A DNA stretch of 64,000 nucleotides from Aurantimonas sp. Leaf443 (GCF_001425575.1 NZ_LMRD01000007.1:186001-250000); one strand, 5' to 3'; shown: positions 18,892-27,736, counted from the stretch's first letter. The notes: generated by a model not told the origin, from the sequence alone. Translations and numbers: made by a program.

Positions 18892-20528
18892 GCGTCGACG
18901 AACCTTCCCTTGAGGGCGAAGAGACCGCGCGGGCGCTTCTGGATGAAGAGGATGATGAGGACGAGCACGACGATCTTGCCGAGCACGGCGCCCGCATAGG
19001 GCTCCAGGAGCTTGTTGACGATGCCGAGCGACATGGCGCCGACGAACGTGCCCCAGAGATTGCCGACCCCGCCGAAGACGACGACCATGAAACTGTCGAT
19101 GATGTAGCCCTGGCCGAGATTGGGCGAGACGTTGTCGACCTGGGAAAGCGCGACGCCCGCGATACCGGCGATGCCGGAGCCGAGCGCGAAGGTCATGGCG
19201 TCCACCCAGGGGGTGCGGATGCCCATGGCCGAAGCCATGCGCCGGTTCTGCGTGACGGCGCGCATCTGCAGGCCCATCGGGGTGCGGTTCAGGGCGTAGA
19301 GGAGGCCGGCGAAGACGGCGAAGGCGAAGAGGATGATCCACAGCCGGTTCCAGTTCACCGACATCAGCCCGACGTCGAAGGCGCCGGACATCCAGGTGGG
19401 GTTGCCGACCTCGCGGTTCGTCGGCCCGAAGATCGTGCGCACGCCCTGCTGCAGCATCAAGGACACGCCGTAGGTGGCGAGCAGCGTCTCCAGCGGGCGC
19501 CCGTAGAGGAAGCGGATCAGCCCGCGCTCCATGACGAGCCCGACCGTGCCGGAGACGAGGAAGGCCAGCGGCAGGGCGATGGCGAGCGACCAGTCGAAGA
19601 GCCAGGGCGCATGGGCGCGGATGACCTCCTGCACCATGAAGGTCGTGTAGGCGCCGAGCATCACCATCTCGCCATGCGCCATGTTGATGACGCCCATGAC
19701 GCCGAAGGTGATGGCGAGGCCGATGGCCGCCAGGAGCAGCACCGAGCCGAGCGACAGGCCGAACCAGACCGTCTGCATCTGGTTCCAGAAGGCGATGCGC
19801 CCCTCGATGGACGCGGCGGCGGCCGTGACGGCGCTCTTCACCTCGCCCGGCTCCAGCGTGCCGGCATAGCGGTTGAGGATGGTGAGGGACTCGCGGTCGC
19901 CGCGCGCGCCGAGCGTCTGGGCGGCCGCCTCCTTGTCGTCGGCCGAAGCGGCGGGCGAGGCGAGCAGCGCGGCGGCGCGCGCCTCTTCCAGACGCGTCCG
20001 GATGCCGGCGTCCGCCTCGCGCGCGATGGCCGCCTCGAGGCTCGGCAGCGCCTGCGGGTCGGCGGAGGCGAAGAGCGTCTGCGCGGCGCGGAGGCGCACG
20101 GCCGGATCGGGCGAGCCGAGCGTCAGCCCGCCGAGCGCGGCGGTGATGGCGCGGCGCAGGTTGTTGTTGATGCGCACCTTGGTGAAGTCGGCCTTCGGCG
20201 CCGTGCCGGCGGAAGCGCCCGTCACGGGGTCGAGAAGCTGCAGGTCGCGACCGGATTCGCGGCCGATGAACACGGCCTGATCGGTCTTGCGCCAGTAGAG
20301 ATCGCCGCCCGAAAGGGCGTTCAGGGCAGTGGCGGCCGCCGGATCGCCGGTCGCCGTCAATTCGCCGACGACGCTCTCGGTCGTCTCGAACCCCTGCTTG
20401 CCGCCGAATTTCTGGACGATGGGCGCAAGGTCGGCCGCCGCGGCGCAGGTCAGCGACAGGACCAGCGCGCCGAGCGCCAGGAGGCAGAGACGCAGGAGGG
20501 CCGAAGGGCCGGTCCGGTCCGAACGCAT
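18888..20528 (-). CDS. urtB: Urea ABC transporter permease UrtB
   Basis: LivH-type permease of the urea importer with the long extracytoplasmic N-terminal region usual for UrtB. The 546-residue product has a signal-like segment at residues 10-32, a helical-repeat region to about 240 (VRLRAAQTLFASADPQALPSLEAAI), and then the permease with GVMGVINMAHGEMVMLGAY near 285-303, ETLLATYGVSLMLQQGVR, FGPTNREVGNPTWM, QNRRMASAMGI, and VFGGVGNLWGTFVGA. The ATG at 20528 begins the signal segment; an upstream ATG at 20639 adds 37 mostly polar residues and is not favoured. Confidence 0.94.
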   Translation of the reverse strand: MRSDRTGPSALLRLCLLALGALVLSLTCAAAADLAPIVQKFGGKQGFETTESVVGELTATGDPAAATALNALSGGDLYWRKTDQAVFIGRESGRDLQLLDPVTGASAGTAPKADFTKVRINNNLRRAITAALGGLTLGSPDPAVRLRAAQTLFASADPQALPSLEAAIAREADAGIRTRLEEARAAALLASPAASADDKEAAAQTLGARGDRESLTILNRYAGTLEPGEVKSAVTAAAASIEGRIAFWNQMQTVWFGLSLGSVLLLAAIGLAITFGVMGVINMAHGEMVMLGAYTTFMVQEVIRAHAPWLFDWSLAIALPLAFLVSGTVGLVMERGLIRFLYGRPLETLLATYGVSLMLQQGVRTIFGPTNREVGNPTWMSGAFDVGLMSVNWNRLWIILFAFAVFAGLLYALNRTPMGLQMRAVTQNRRMASAMGIRTPWVDAMTFALGSGIAGIAGVALSQVDNVSPNLGQGYIIDSFMVVVFGGVGNLWGTFVGAMSLGIVNKLLEPYAGAVLGKIVVLVLIILFIQKRPRGLFALKGRFVDA

Positions 20529-20580
20529 GGGGATCGCTCGCCTGTTTTCGGCTGCAAGGAGCCGGCGGTGAAGGGAAGAA

Positions 20581-20610
20581 CGGCGGAGCGGCCCTTCGGC
20601 CGCCCCGCCG
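20581..20610 (-). terminator. Second hairpin in the urtA-urtB gap
   Basis: Outer arms 20581-20586 and 20605-20610, inner arms 20589-20593 and 20598-20602, interrupted by a two-base mismatch, loop 20594-20597. Together with the stronger hairpin nearer urtA it may damp transcription into urtBCDE or stabilise the urtA message. Confidence 0.35.
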
Positions 20611-20650
20611 CGACGCTCGCCGTGGGAGCCGGCGGGCATCGGGGGTCCGT

Positions 20651-20681
20651 GCCGGCCGCGCGCTGTCGCGGCGCGGCCGGC
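20651..20681 (-). terminator. 11-bp hairpin just after urtA
   Basis: Perfect 11-base-pair stem (20651-20661 with 20671-20681) with a 9-base loop, starting 15 bases after the urtA stop. Placement after a solute-binding-protein gene and before its permease is typical of partial attenuators that keep the binding protein in excess. No T-run, so it may act as RNA-stability element. Confidence 0.5.
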
Positions 20682-20696
20682 GTCAGGCGGAAGGCC

Positions 20697-22007
20697 TCAG
20701 TTCGAGGCGGCCGCGCCGCCGCACTTGCCGGTCTCGGTGTTGAAGTTTCCGCAGTTCATGGGCTTGCGCCAGTCGGCGATCAGCGGCGCGGATTCGGGCA
20801 GGAAGTCCGACCACTCGTCGCCCAGCACCAGGCCCGGCGTCTCGTCCACGACCTCGAACTGGCCGTCGTCCTGGATTTCGCCGATCAGCACCGGCTTGGT
20901 GATGTGGTGGTTGGCGCCCATCGAGGAGAAGCCGCCCGTGAGGTTCGGCACGGAGACGCCGACCATCGCGTCGATGACCTTGTCGGGATCGGTCGTCCCG
21001 GCGGCCTCGACGGCCTTCACCCACATGTTGAAGCCGATATAGTGGGCCTCCATCGGGTCGTTGGTGACGCGCTTCTCGTTCTTGGTGAAGGCCTGCCACT
21101 TCTCGATGAAGTCGGCATTCTCCGGCGTGTCGACGGACTGGAAGTAGTTCCAGGCGGCCAGATGGCCGACGAGCGGGGCCGTGTCGATGCCGGCGAGCTC
21201 CTCCTCGCCCACCGAGAAGGCCATGACCGGGATGTCCTCGGCCGAGACGCCCTGGTTGCCGAGCTCCTTGTAGAAGGGCACGTTCGCGTCGCCGTTGACG
21301 GTGGAGACGACGGCGGTCTTCTTGCCCGAGGAGCCAAAGTCCTTGATGGCCGAGACTTCCGTCTGCCAGTCGGAGAAGCCGAAGGGCGTGTAGTTGACCT
21401 TGATGTCCTCGGCGGCGACGCCCTTGGATTTCAGATAGGCCTCGAGGATCTTGTTGGTCGTGCGCGGATAGACGTAGTCCGTGCCTTCGAGCACCCAGCG
21501 CTCGACGCCCTGCGCCATCAGGTAGTCGACGGCGGGAATGGCCTGCTGGTTGGGCGCGGCGCCCGTGTAGAACACGTTGCGCTCGGACTCCTCGCCCTCG
21601 TACTGCACGGGGTAGAAGAGGAGCGAGTTCAGCTCCTTGAACACCGGCAGCACGGACTTGCGCGACACCGAGGTCCAGCAGCCGAAAGTGGCCGAGACCT
21701 TGTTCTGGCTGATCAGCTCGCGCGCCTTCTCGGCGAAGAGCGGCCAGTCCGAGGCGGGGTCGACGACGACCGCTTCCAGCTGCTTGCCGAGGAGGCCGCC
21801 CTTCTTGTTCTGCTCCTCGATGAGCATGAGCATGGCGTCCTTCAGCGTCGTCTCCGAGATCGCCATCGTGCCCGACAGCGAGTGGAGGATGCCGACCTTG
21901 ATCGTGTCCTCGGCGGCCTCGGCCGACAGGCCGGCGGCCAGAAGCGCGGCGGCGGCGAGGCTGGTGCTGAGCGCGGCGCGCACGCGAAGTGACTTCAGAA
22001 TGCCCAT
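20697..22007 (-). CDS. urtA: Urea ABC transporter substrate-binding protein UrtA
   Basis: Periplasmic urea receptor of the UrtABCDE importer. Residues 1-31 are a Sec signal peptide ending SAEAAED. The mature part shows the Peripla_BP_6/UrtA pattern: TIKVGILHSLSGTMAISETTLKDA, VVVDPASDWPLFAEKARELI, FGCWTSVSRKSVLPVFKELN, LFYPVQYEGEE and NVFYTGAAPNQQAIPAVDYL (all within residues 33-170), and MAFSVGEEEL near 265. The C-terminus contains two Cys in NCGNFNTETGKCGG. I chose the ATG at 22007; an earlier ATG at 22064 lies in the regulatory gap. First gene of urtABCDE-ureDA. Confidence 0.96.
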   Translation of the reverse strand: MGILKSLRVRAALSTSLAAAALLAAGLSAEAAEDTIKVGILHSLSGTMAISETTLKDAMLMLIEEQNKKGGLLGKQLEAVVVDPASDWPLFAEKARELISQNKVSATFGCWTSVSRKSVLPVFKELNSLLFYPVQYEGEESERNVFYTGAAPNQQAIPAVDYLMAQGVERWVLEGTDYVYPRTTNKILEAYLKSKGVAAEDIKVNYTPFGFSDWQTEVSAIKDFGSSGKKTAVVSTVNGDANVPFYKELGNQGVSAEDIPVMAFSVGEEELAGIDTAPLVGHLAAWNYFQSVDTPENADFIEKWQAFTKNEKRVTNDPMEAHYIGFNMWVKAVEAAGTTDPDKVIDAMVGVSVPNLTGGFSSMGANHHITKPVLIGEIQDDGQFEVVDETPGLVLGDEWSDFLPESAPLIADWRKPMNCGNFNTETGKCGGAAASN

Positions 22008-22091
22008 GGTTCGACCCCCTTCGGCGAATGGTGCGGCGCCCCTGCTGCACCGCGTCAAGGCCAAGTGTCGGACGCGCGGGGAGCCGGCGGT

Positions 22092-22109
22092 ATACGTCGA
22101 TTGACGTAT
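22092..22109. promoter_or_regulatory. Perfect 7-bp inverted repeat between urtA and the sensor kinase
   Basis: ATACGTC, four bases, GACGTAT. It lies 84 bases before the urtA start and 97 before the kinase start in the 199-base divergent gap. The symmetry and position suit a dimeric regulator, and the LuxR-type response regulator encoded at 25580 is the obvious candidate. Binding is not shown by sequence. Confidence 0.55.
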
Positions 22110-22206
22110 CCTTCACGATTTCCCCCGGGCGCATGATGGAACGGCCTGTCGCCGCAGTGCGGAATGGTTCTTGCTTGGACGCTCGAAAGCCCGTCAAAGA
22201 GGAACC

Positions 22207-25200
22207 ATGGCAGGTCGTCAGCGCATCCTTCCCGTTCGGCGGGACTACAATCGCTGGGTGGCGAACCAGACGCTGGAGGACTACGCGCTGCGCTTCACCG
22301 CCAAGCGCGCCCGGCGCTGGACGGCGAGCCGCGTCTCGCAGACGGCGATCGGTGCGATCTCCTTCCTGGCGCTGGAGGCGGTGGGCGGGGCGATCACCCT
22401 CTCCTTCGGCTTCACCAACGCGGCGGCGGCCATCGTCGTCGTCTCGCTCGTGCTCCTCCTCACCGGCCTGCCGATCAGCCGATACGCCGCCAGATACGGC
22501 GTCGACATCGACCTTCTCACGCGCGGGGCGGGCTTCGGCTATATCGGCTCCACCGTCACCTCGCTGATATACGCCACCTTCACCTTCATCCTCTTCGCGG
22601 TGGAGGCCTCGATCATGACGGCGGCGCTGGAGCTCGCCTTCGGCGTGCCGCTCTGGCTCGGCTACATCGTCTCCGCGCTCGCCGTCATCCCGCTCGTCAC
22701 CCACGGCGTGACCTGGATCTCGCGCTTCCAGCTCGCCACCCAGCCGCTCTGGATCGTCCTCAACGTCCTGCCCGTCGGCTTCATCCTTTGGAAGGACCCG
22801 GCCTCCGTCGCGGCCTGGACCGGCTTTGCCGGGCTCGACGCGCCGGCGGGCAGCGCCGGGTTCGACCTCCTGAAGTTCGGGGCGGCGGCCTCGGTGATCC
22901 TCGCCCTGATGCCGCAGATCGGCGAGCAGGTGGACATCCTGCGCTTCCTGCCGGCGCGCAAGGGAAAGCCGGAGGCCTCCTGGCGCTTCGCGCTCTTCGC
23001 CGCGGGGCCGGGCTGGATCGTGCTGGGCGCGCCCAAGCTCTTCTTCGGCTCCTTCCTCGCCGTGCTCGCGCTGCGCTCGGGGCTTTTGGCCGAGCACGCG
23101 ATCGAGCCGGCCTATATGTACGACGTCGCCTTCGGCTTCGTGCTGCCCTCGCCGGTCGCCGCGGCCTGGCTGACGGCCGCCTTCGTGGTGGTGAGCCAGC
23201 TCAAGATCAACGTGATGAACGCCTATGCGGGCTCGCTCGCCTGGTCGAACTTCTTTTCCCGCCTCACCCACAGCCATCCCGGCCGCGTCGTCTGGCTCGT
23301 CTTCAACGTCGCCATCGCGCTCCTCCTCATGGAGCTCGGCATCTACCACGCGCTGGAGGTGACCTTCGGCCTCTTCGCCAATGTCGCCGTTGCCTGGCTC
23401 GGCACGATCGTCGCCGATCTGTCCATCAACAAGCCGCTCGGGCTCTCACCGCCGGGCATCGAGTTCAAGCGCGCCCATCTCCACGACGTGAACCCGGTCG
23501 GCCTCGGCGCGATGGGGCTCGCCGCCCTCGTCTCGCTCCTCGCCTTCTCCGGCGCCTTCGGCGAGGCGGCGGCCGCGCTCTCGCCGTTCCTCGCCCTCGG
23601 CGTGGCGCTGATCGCCGCGCCCGCCATCGCCTGGGCCACGGGCGGGCGCTACTATCTCGCGCGCAAGCCGCGCGCGCGGTGGAGCGAGCGCACCGAGATC
23701 GCCTGCTCGATCTGCGAACACGCCTTCGAGCCGGAGGACATGGCCTACTGCCCGGCCTATGCCGCGCCGATCTGCTCGCTCTGCTGCTCGCTCGACGCGC
23801 GCTGCCACGACCTGTGCAAGCCGCAGGCCCGCTTCTCGGCGCAGGCCGCGGGCGCGGCCAAGGCGGTGCTGCCCGCCTCCCTGCGCGCCCGGGTCGACAC
23901 GCGCGCGGCCCACTATCTCGCCAGCCTCGCGCTTCTGGCCGGCATCATCTCGATCGTCCTCGGCCTCATCTACTACCAGGCGAGCGTCGCCAGCCCCGCC
24001 GATGCCGACATCATCGCCAAGGCGCTCTGGGCGGCCTTCTTCGTGCTCCTCATCGTGGCGGGGATCGCCACCTGGTTCTTCGTTCTCGCGCAGGAGAGCC
24101 GGCGCGTGGCGCAGGAGGAATCGGCGCGCCAGACGACGCTGCTCCTGAAGGAGATCGAGGCGCACCGGCGCACGGACGCGGCCCTCCAGCGCGCCAAGGA
24201 GGTGGCCGAGGCCGCGAGCCTTGCCAAGAGCCGCTACGTCGTGGGCATGAGCCACGAGCTGCGCACGCCCCTCAACGCCGTCCTCGGCTACGCCCAGCTT
24301 CTCGAGCGAGACGAGGCCATCCCCTCCAGGAAGCGCGGCGGCGTCTCCGTCATCCGCCGCTCGGCCGAGCACCTGTCGGGCCTCATCGACGGGCTCCTCG
24401 ACATCTCGCGCATCGAGACCGGGCGCCTGCAGCTGCAGCGCGGCGAGGTGAACCTGCCCGATTTCCTCGACCAGCTCGTCGACATGGTCCGCCCGCAGGC
24501 CGAGGCCAAGGGCCTCGCCTTCCGCTTCGAGCGCCCGGCCGTCCTGCCGCAGATCGTGCGCACCGACGAGAAGCGCCTGCGCCAGATCCTCCTGAACCTC
24601 CTGTCCAACGCCGTGAAGTTCACCGAGAAGGGCGAGGTGGCGCTGGCCGTCGCCTATCGCAACCAGATCGCGACGCTGACCGTGACGGACACGGGCCGGG
24701 GCATCGCCGAGGCCGAGATCGGACGCGTCTTCGATCCGTTCGAGCGCGGCAGCGCGGCGCGCGGGGGCACGCCCGGCCTCGGCCTCGGCCTCACCATCAC
24801 GCGCCTTCTCGCCAACCTCATGGGCGGCGAGGTCACCGCCGCCTCCCGCCTCGGCGAGGGCAGCCGCTTCGAGGTGCGCGTCATGCTGTCCAGCGTGGCC
24901 GCGCCCGCCAAGGCCGGCCCGCGCGAGGCGCTGCCGACGGGCTATCTCGGGCCCCGCCGCACCATCCTCGTCGCCGACGACGACGAGACCCATCGCGAGC
25001 TGATGATGGAGATCCTGCGCCCGCTCGGCTTCATCGTCCTGACCGCTCCGGACGGACCGACGGCGCTCGACCTCACCGCCGATCTCCAGCCCGACCTCTT
25101 CCTCCTCGACGTGCAGATGCCCGGCATGGACGGCTGGACGCTCGCGCGGACCTTGCGCGAGGCCGGCCAGCCCGGCGCGATCGTGATGCTGTCGGCGACC

Positions 25201-25587
25201 CTCGGCGAAGCGCCGGGACAAGCCGGCGACGATCCGGCGCGCACGCAAGGGGCGCTGCCCAAGCCCTTCGACCTGCGCCAGCTTCTCGACCGGCTCGCCG
25301 CCGCCCTCGCGCTCGAATGGACGCATGGCGGCGCCGCGCCCGGGCCCGCCGCGCCGGCGCCCGCCGCCGCGATCGTCCTGCCCGCGCCCGGCGACCTCGC
25401 CGAACTGAAGCGCCTCGGGCGCATCGGCTACATGCGCGGCCTGGACGTGAAGCTCGCCGCCCTCGACGCCGATCCGGCGCTCGCCCCCTTCCTCGCCGCC
25501 CTGCGCGAGCCCCTGTCGCGCTTCGACCTGAAGGCCTACGCGCAGGTGCTGGAGGGCCTGACCCGGGAGCCCGCGACCCATGGCTGA
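22207..25587 (+). CDS. Hybrid histidine kinase with NCS1 permease-like sensor
   Basis: Large (1126 residues) membrane sensor. Residues about 15-485 resemble NCS1 nucleobase/hydantoin permeases (YNRWVANQTLEDYALRFTAK, then GAISFLALEAVGGAITLSFGF and LKINVMNAYAGSLAWSNFF), with about twelve helices. Residues 500-537 form a Cys-rich segment with eight Cys in CSIC, CP, CSLCC, C and C arrangement, possibly metal-binding. Two more helices (about 568-630) precede a coiled linker, the HisKA box with His683, ATPase N-box near 800, G-boxes, and a receiver with Asp968. The ATG at 22207 follows AGAGGA. The 8-base overlap with the response-regulator gene and divergence from urtA suggest it senses purines or breakdown products to control nitrogen genes. 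Confidence 0.9.
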   Translation: MAGRQRILPVRRDYNRWVANQTLEDYALRFTAKRARRWTASRVSQTAIGAISFLALEAVGGAITLSFGFTNAAAAIVVVSLVLLLTGLPISRYAARYGVDIDLLTRGAGFGYIGSTVTSLIYATFTFILFAVEASIMTAALELAFGVPLWLGYIVSALAVIPLVTHGVTWISRFQLATQPLWIVLNVLPVGFILWKDPASVAAWTGFAGLDAPAGSAGFDLLKFGAAASVILALMPQIGEQVDILRFLPARKGKPEASWRFALFAAGPGWIVLGAPKLFFGSFLAVLALRSGLLAEHAIEPAYMYDVAFGFVLPSPVAAAWLTAAFVVVSQLKINVMNAYAGSLAWSNFFSRLTHSHPGRVVWLVFNVAIALLLMELGIYHALEVTFGLFANVAVAWLGTIVADLSINKPLGLSPPGIEFKRAHLHDVNPVGLGAMGLAALVSLLAFSGAFGEAAAALSPFLALGVALIAAPAIAWATGGRYYLARKPRARWSERTEIACSICEHAFEPEDMAYCPAYAAPICSLCCSLDARCHDLCKPQARFSAQAAGAAKAVLPASLRARVDTRAAHYLASLALLAGIISIVLGLIYYQASVASPADADIIAKALWAAFFVLLIVAGIATWFFVLAQESRRVAQEESARQTTLLLKEIEAHRRTDAALQRAKEVAEAASLAKSRYVVGMSHELRTPLNAVLGYAQLLERDEAIPSRKRGGVSVIRRSAEHLSGLIDGLLDISRIETGRLQLQRGEVNLPDFLDQLVDMVRPQAEAKGLAFRFERPAVLPQIVRTDEKRLRQILLNLLSNAVKFTEKGEVALAVAYRNQIATLTVTDTGRGIAEAEIGRVFDPFERGSAARGGTPGLGLGLTITRLLANLMGGEVTAASRLGEGSRFEVRVMLSSVAAPAKAGPREALPTGYLGPRRTILVADDDETHRELMMEILRPLGFIVLTAPDGPTALDLTADLQPDLFLLDVQMPGMDGWTLARTLREAGQPGAIVMLSATLGEAPGQAGDDPARTQGALPKPFDLRQLLDRLAAALALEWTHGGAAPGPAAPAPAAAIVLPAPGDLAELKRLGRIGYMRGLDVKLAALDADPALAPFLAALREPLSRFDLKAYAQVLEGLTREPATHG

Positions 25588-26506
25588 CCTCTCCGCCGGC
25601 CCCGCGCGCGACATCGTCCTCGTCGTCGACGATTCGCCGGACACGCTGCGTCTTCTCACCGAGGCGCTGGAGCAGGCGGGGGCCACCGTCCTCGTCGCGC
25701 TCGAAGGCGAGGCCGCCCTGTCCATCGCGGCGGAGGTGACGCCCGACATCGTCCTCATGGACGCGATGATGCCGGGCATGGACGGGTTCGAGACGACGCG
25801 GCGCCTGAAGGAGGACGCCAATCTCCGCCACGTGCCGGTGATCTTCATGACCGGCCTGTCGGAGACCGAGCACGTGGTGCGCGGCCTGGAATCGGGGGGC
25901 GTCGACTACGTGACGAAGCCCATCGTGCCGGACGAGCTGATCGCGCGCATGCGCGTGCATCTGGCCAATGCGCGCGCCGCCCAGAGCGCGCGCGCCGCGC
26001 TCGACACGGCCGGGCGCTTTCTCCTGGCCGCCGACCGCACGGGCCGCGTCCTCTGGTCGACGCCGCAGGCGATCCGCCTCCTCAACGCCGCCCTGCCGAG
26101 CGAAGGCGGCCGCTTCGTCCTGCCGCGGCCGCTGGCCGCCTTCCTTGCGGGCGGCGCGGCGGACAGCCCCGCCCCCGGCCCGACCGCGCTCCCCTCCGCC
26201 GCCGGCCCGCGCCTGTCGCTCTCCTTCCTCGGCACGATCGGCGAGGACGAGCATCTCTTCCGCCTGACCGCCGAGGAGGACGGGGGCGAGGAGGCCGTCC
26301 TGCGCCGCCAGTTCGGCCTGACGCCCCGCGAGGCCGAGGTTCTCCTGTGGATCACCCGCGGCAAGGCGAACCGCGACATCGCCGAGATCCTGACGCTCAG
26401 TCCGCGCACGGTGAACAAGCATCTCGAGACGATCTTCGAGAAGCTCGGCGTCGAAAACCGGGCCTCGGCGGCGATCATCGCGCTGAAGGCGCTGGGCGAG
26501 CGGTAG
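25580..26506 (+). CDS. LuxR-family response regulator
   Basis: DNA-binding partner of the upstream kinase, 308 residues. The receiver domain covers residues 11-130 with the acidic pair in VVDDS, phosphoacceptor Asp61 (MDAMMPGMDGF) and the conserved Lys in VTKP near 111. A 110-residue linker of unknown fold follows. The LuxR/FixJ helix-turn-helix is at about 246-303: LTPREAEVLLWITRGKANRDIA, then LSPRTVNKHLETIFEKLGV in sequence. The ATG overlaps the kinase stop by eight bases. Its likely target is the inverted repeat upstream of urtA, but this is inference. Confidence 0.92.
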   Translation: MADLSAGPARDIVLVVDDSPDTLRLLTEALEQAGATVLVALEGEAALSIAAEVTPDIVLMDAMMPGMDGFETTRRLKEDANLRHVPVIFMTGLSETEHVVRGLESGGVDYVTKPIVPDELIARMRVHLANARAAQSARAALDTAGRFLLAADRTGRVLWSTPQAIRLLNAALPSEGGRFVLPRPLAAFLAGGAADSPAPGPTALPSAAGPRLSLSFLGTIGEDEHLFRLTAEEDGGEEAVLRRQFGLTPREAEVLLWITRGKANRDIAEILTLSPRTVNKHLETIFEKLGVENRASAAIIALKALGER

Positions 26507-26529
26507 GGCGCGACGGCGGCGACGCTCCT

Positions 26530-26553
26530 CCTTCTCCCCCCTCGGGGAGAAGG
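26530..26553. terminator. 10-bp bidirectional hairpin
   Basis: Perfect arms 26530-26539 and 26544-26553 with a 4-base loop, between the rightward response-regulator gene and the leftward small Cys protein gene. Pyrimidine-rich on one side, as in bidirectional terminators. Confidence 0.6.
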
Positions 26554-26577
26554 GCGCGGCTTCGGCGTCCGTCTCGC

Positions 26578-26787
26578 TCAGATCCCCTGCTTGCGCTCCT
26601 CCGGCCAGGCGCAGCGCCAGCTCTTCACCTTCCAGTCCGGATGGTCGCCCGACCAGGCGGCGACATAGGGCGATGAGAGCATCATGCACTGGGCCTGCGA
26701 GCCGCGGCTCTCGAAGGTGAGGCGCTCCTCCTTGCAGGAGGCGGGGTTGCCCGCCATGCAGACGGTGAGGACGAGATCGATCAACAT
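26578..26787 (-). CDS. Small conserved Cys/Trp-rich hypothetical protein
   Basis: Product of 69 residues, MLIDLVLTVCMAGNPASCKEERL, then MMLSSPY and AAWSGDHPDWKVKSWRCAWPEE. Four Cys and five Trp in so short a protein suggest a disulfide-stabilised or metal-binding fold, and I recall similar short proteins as common conserved hypotheticals in Rhizobiales. The N-terminus is hydrophobic but lacks the basic residues of a normal signal peptide. It sits alone between the two-component genes and fhcC. Function unknown. Confidence 0.65.
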   Translation of the reverse strand: MLIDLVLTVCMAGNPASCKEERLTFESRGSQAQCMMLSSPYVAAWSGDHPDWKVKSWRCAWPEERKQGI

Positions 26788-26923
26788 GCAGCCGTTTCTC
26801 CTGGATCGGGGAGAGTCGACGGTGCCCGCACCGACTCCGTGTCCGGCCGTCGGCGAAGGGATCGCGGCCGGCCCGGACCACCAGAATTATCGATGTCGGG
26901 CCCGCCGGGAAGGCCCTGCGACA

Positions 26924-27736
26924 TCACGCCTGCGGCACGAAGATCTCGCCGAGCCCCGTCACCGCCGTATCCCCGCCGAAGCGGCGCATCGGGGCGCCGT
27001 CGAAGGGCAGCGGCCCGAGGCCGGCGGCCTCCAGATCGCGGGCCATCAGCGTCAGGATGAGGAGGTCGCAGACGCCGTTGTCGAGGAAGGTGGAGACAAG
27101 CCGCTCCGCGCCGCCGGCCAGGATCAGCGTGCCGCGTTTCATCAGGCGGCCCGGCGTGCCGGCGGCGCGCCGGCCGACGATCACGGTGCCCGCGATCATC
27201 CGGCTGCCGGCATCCGGGCCGGCCGCGCCGGAGACAACGATCGTGCCGCGCCGCATCCGGTCTCCGGCGCGCGCGCCGCAATCGCCCGCGACCTTGAGGA
27301 AGCCGCCGGTCATGCCCGCGGTCTCACCGGCGAGGGGCCCGCCGAGGAAGTCGCCCGCAGACCCCGAGATCTCGATCCGACCGCCGCTCATGCCGGAACC
27401 GGCATGGCTCCCCGCCGAGCCCGAGACGGCGATCGTCCCGCCGCGCATGGCGCGCCCGAGCCGCGTGCCGCAATCGCCCTCGACATGGATGGCGCCGCCC
27501 ACCAGCGCCTCGCCGATGCGGTCGCAGCGCCCGGTCGTGCCGGCGAAGGCGAGCGTCTCGCCGGCCTCGCCCGACAGGTCGAAGACGTCGCCGACGAGAA
27601 GCCCGCGCTTGGTCGTGCCGATGCCGAGCCGCTCGATCTCGGGCCGCGACAGGCCGGCGAGCGCCTGCGGCGTCAGCCCGGAAAGGTTCAGCCGCTCGGG
27701 CGGGGCCTCGCGCAGCTTGAAGGTCAGGGCGCTCAT
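26924..27736 (-). CDS. fhcC: Formyltransferase/hydrolase complex subunit FhcC
   Basis: Subunit C of the bacterial formyltransferase/hydrolase complex, which converts formyl-H4MPT to formate; homologue of archaeal formylmethanofuran dehydrogenase C. The 270-residue protein has the glutamate-synthase-alpha-C-terminal-like beta-helix, seen as regular G-x-x-G-x-x-(M/L)-x-x-G-x-(I/L) turns between residues 70 and 225 (GDCGTRLGRAMRGGTI, GDFLGGPLAGETAGM). The ATG at 27736 is in an ATGA overlap with fhcD. Last gene of the fhcBADC operon. Confidence 0.95.
   Translation of the reverse strand: MSALTFKLREAPPERLNLSGLTPQALAGLSRPEIERLGIGTTKRGLLVGDVFDLSGEAGETLAFAGTTGRCDRIGEALVGGAIHVEGDCGTRLGRAMRGGTIAVSGSAGSHAGSGMSGGRIEISGSAGDFLGGPLAGETAGMTGGFLKVAGDCGARAGDRMRRGTIVVSGAAGPDAGSRMIAGTVIVGRRAAGTPGRLMKRGTLILAGGAERLVSTFLDNGVCDLLILTLMARDLEAAGLGPLPFDGAPMRRFGGDTAVTGLGEIFVPQA

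Noticed and set aside
20683-23349. 888-codon leftward frame across urtA and the kinase gene
   Set aside because: Spans the intergenic regulatory gap and two confident genes, with no recognisable domain.
22164-25739. 1191-codon rightward frame overlapping the sensor kinase
   Set aside because: Out-of-frame shadow of the kinase; Arg/Ala/Pro-rich, no domains, and the real frame has a full kinase and receiver.
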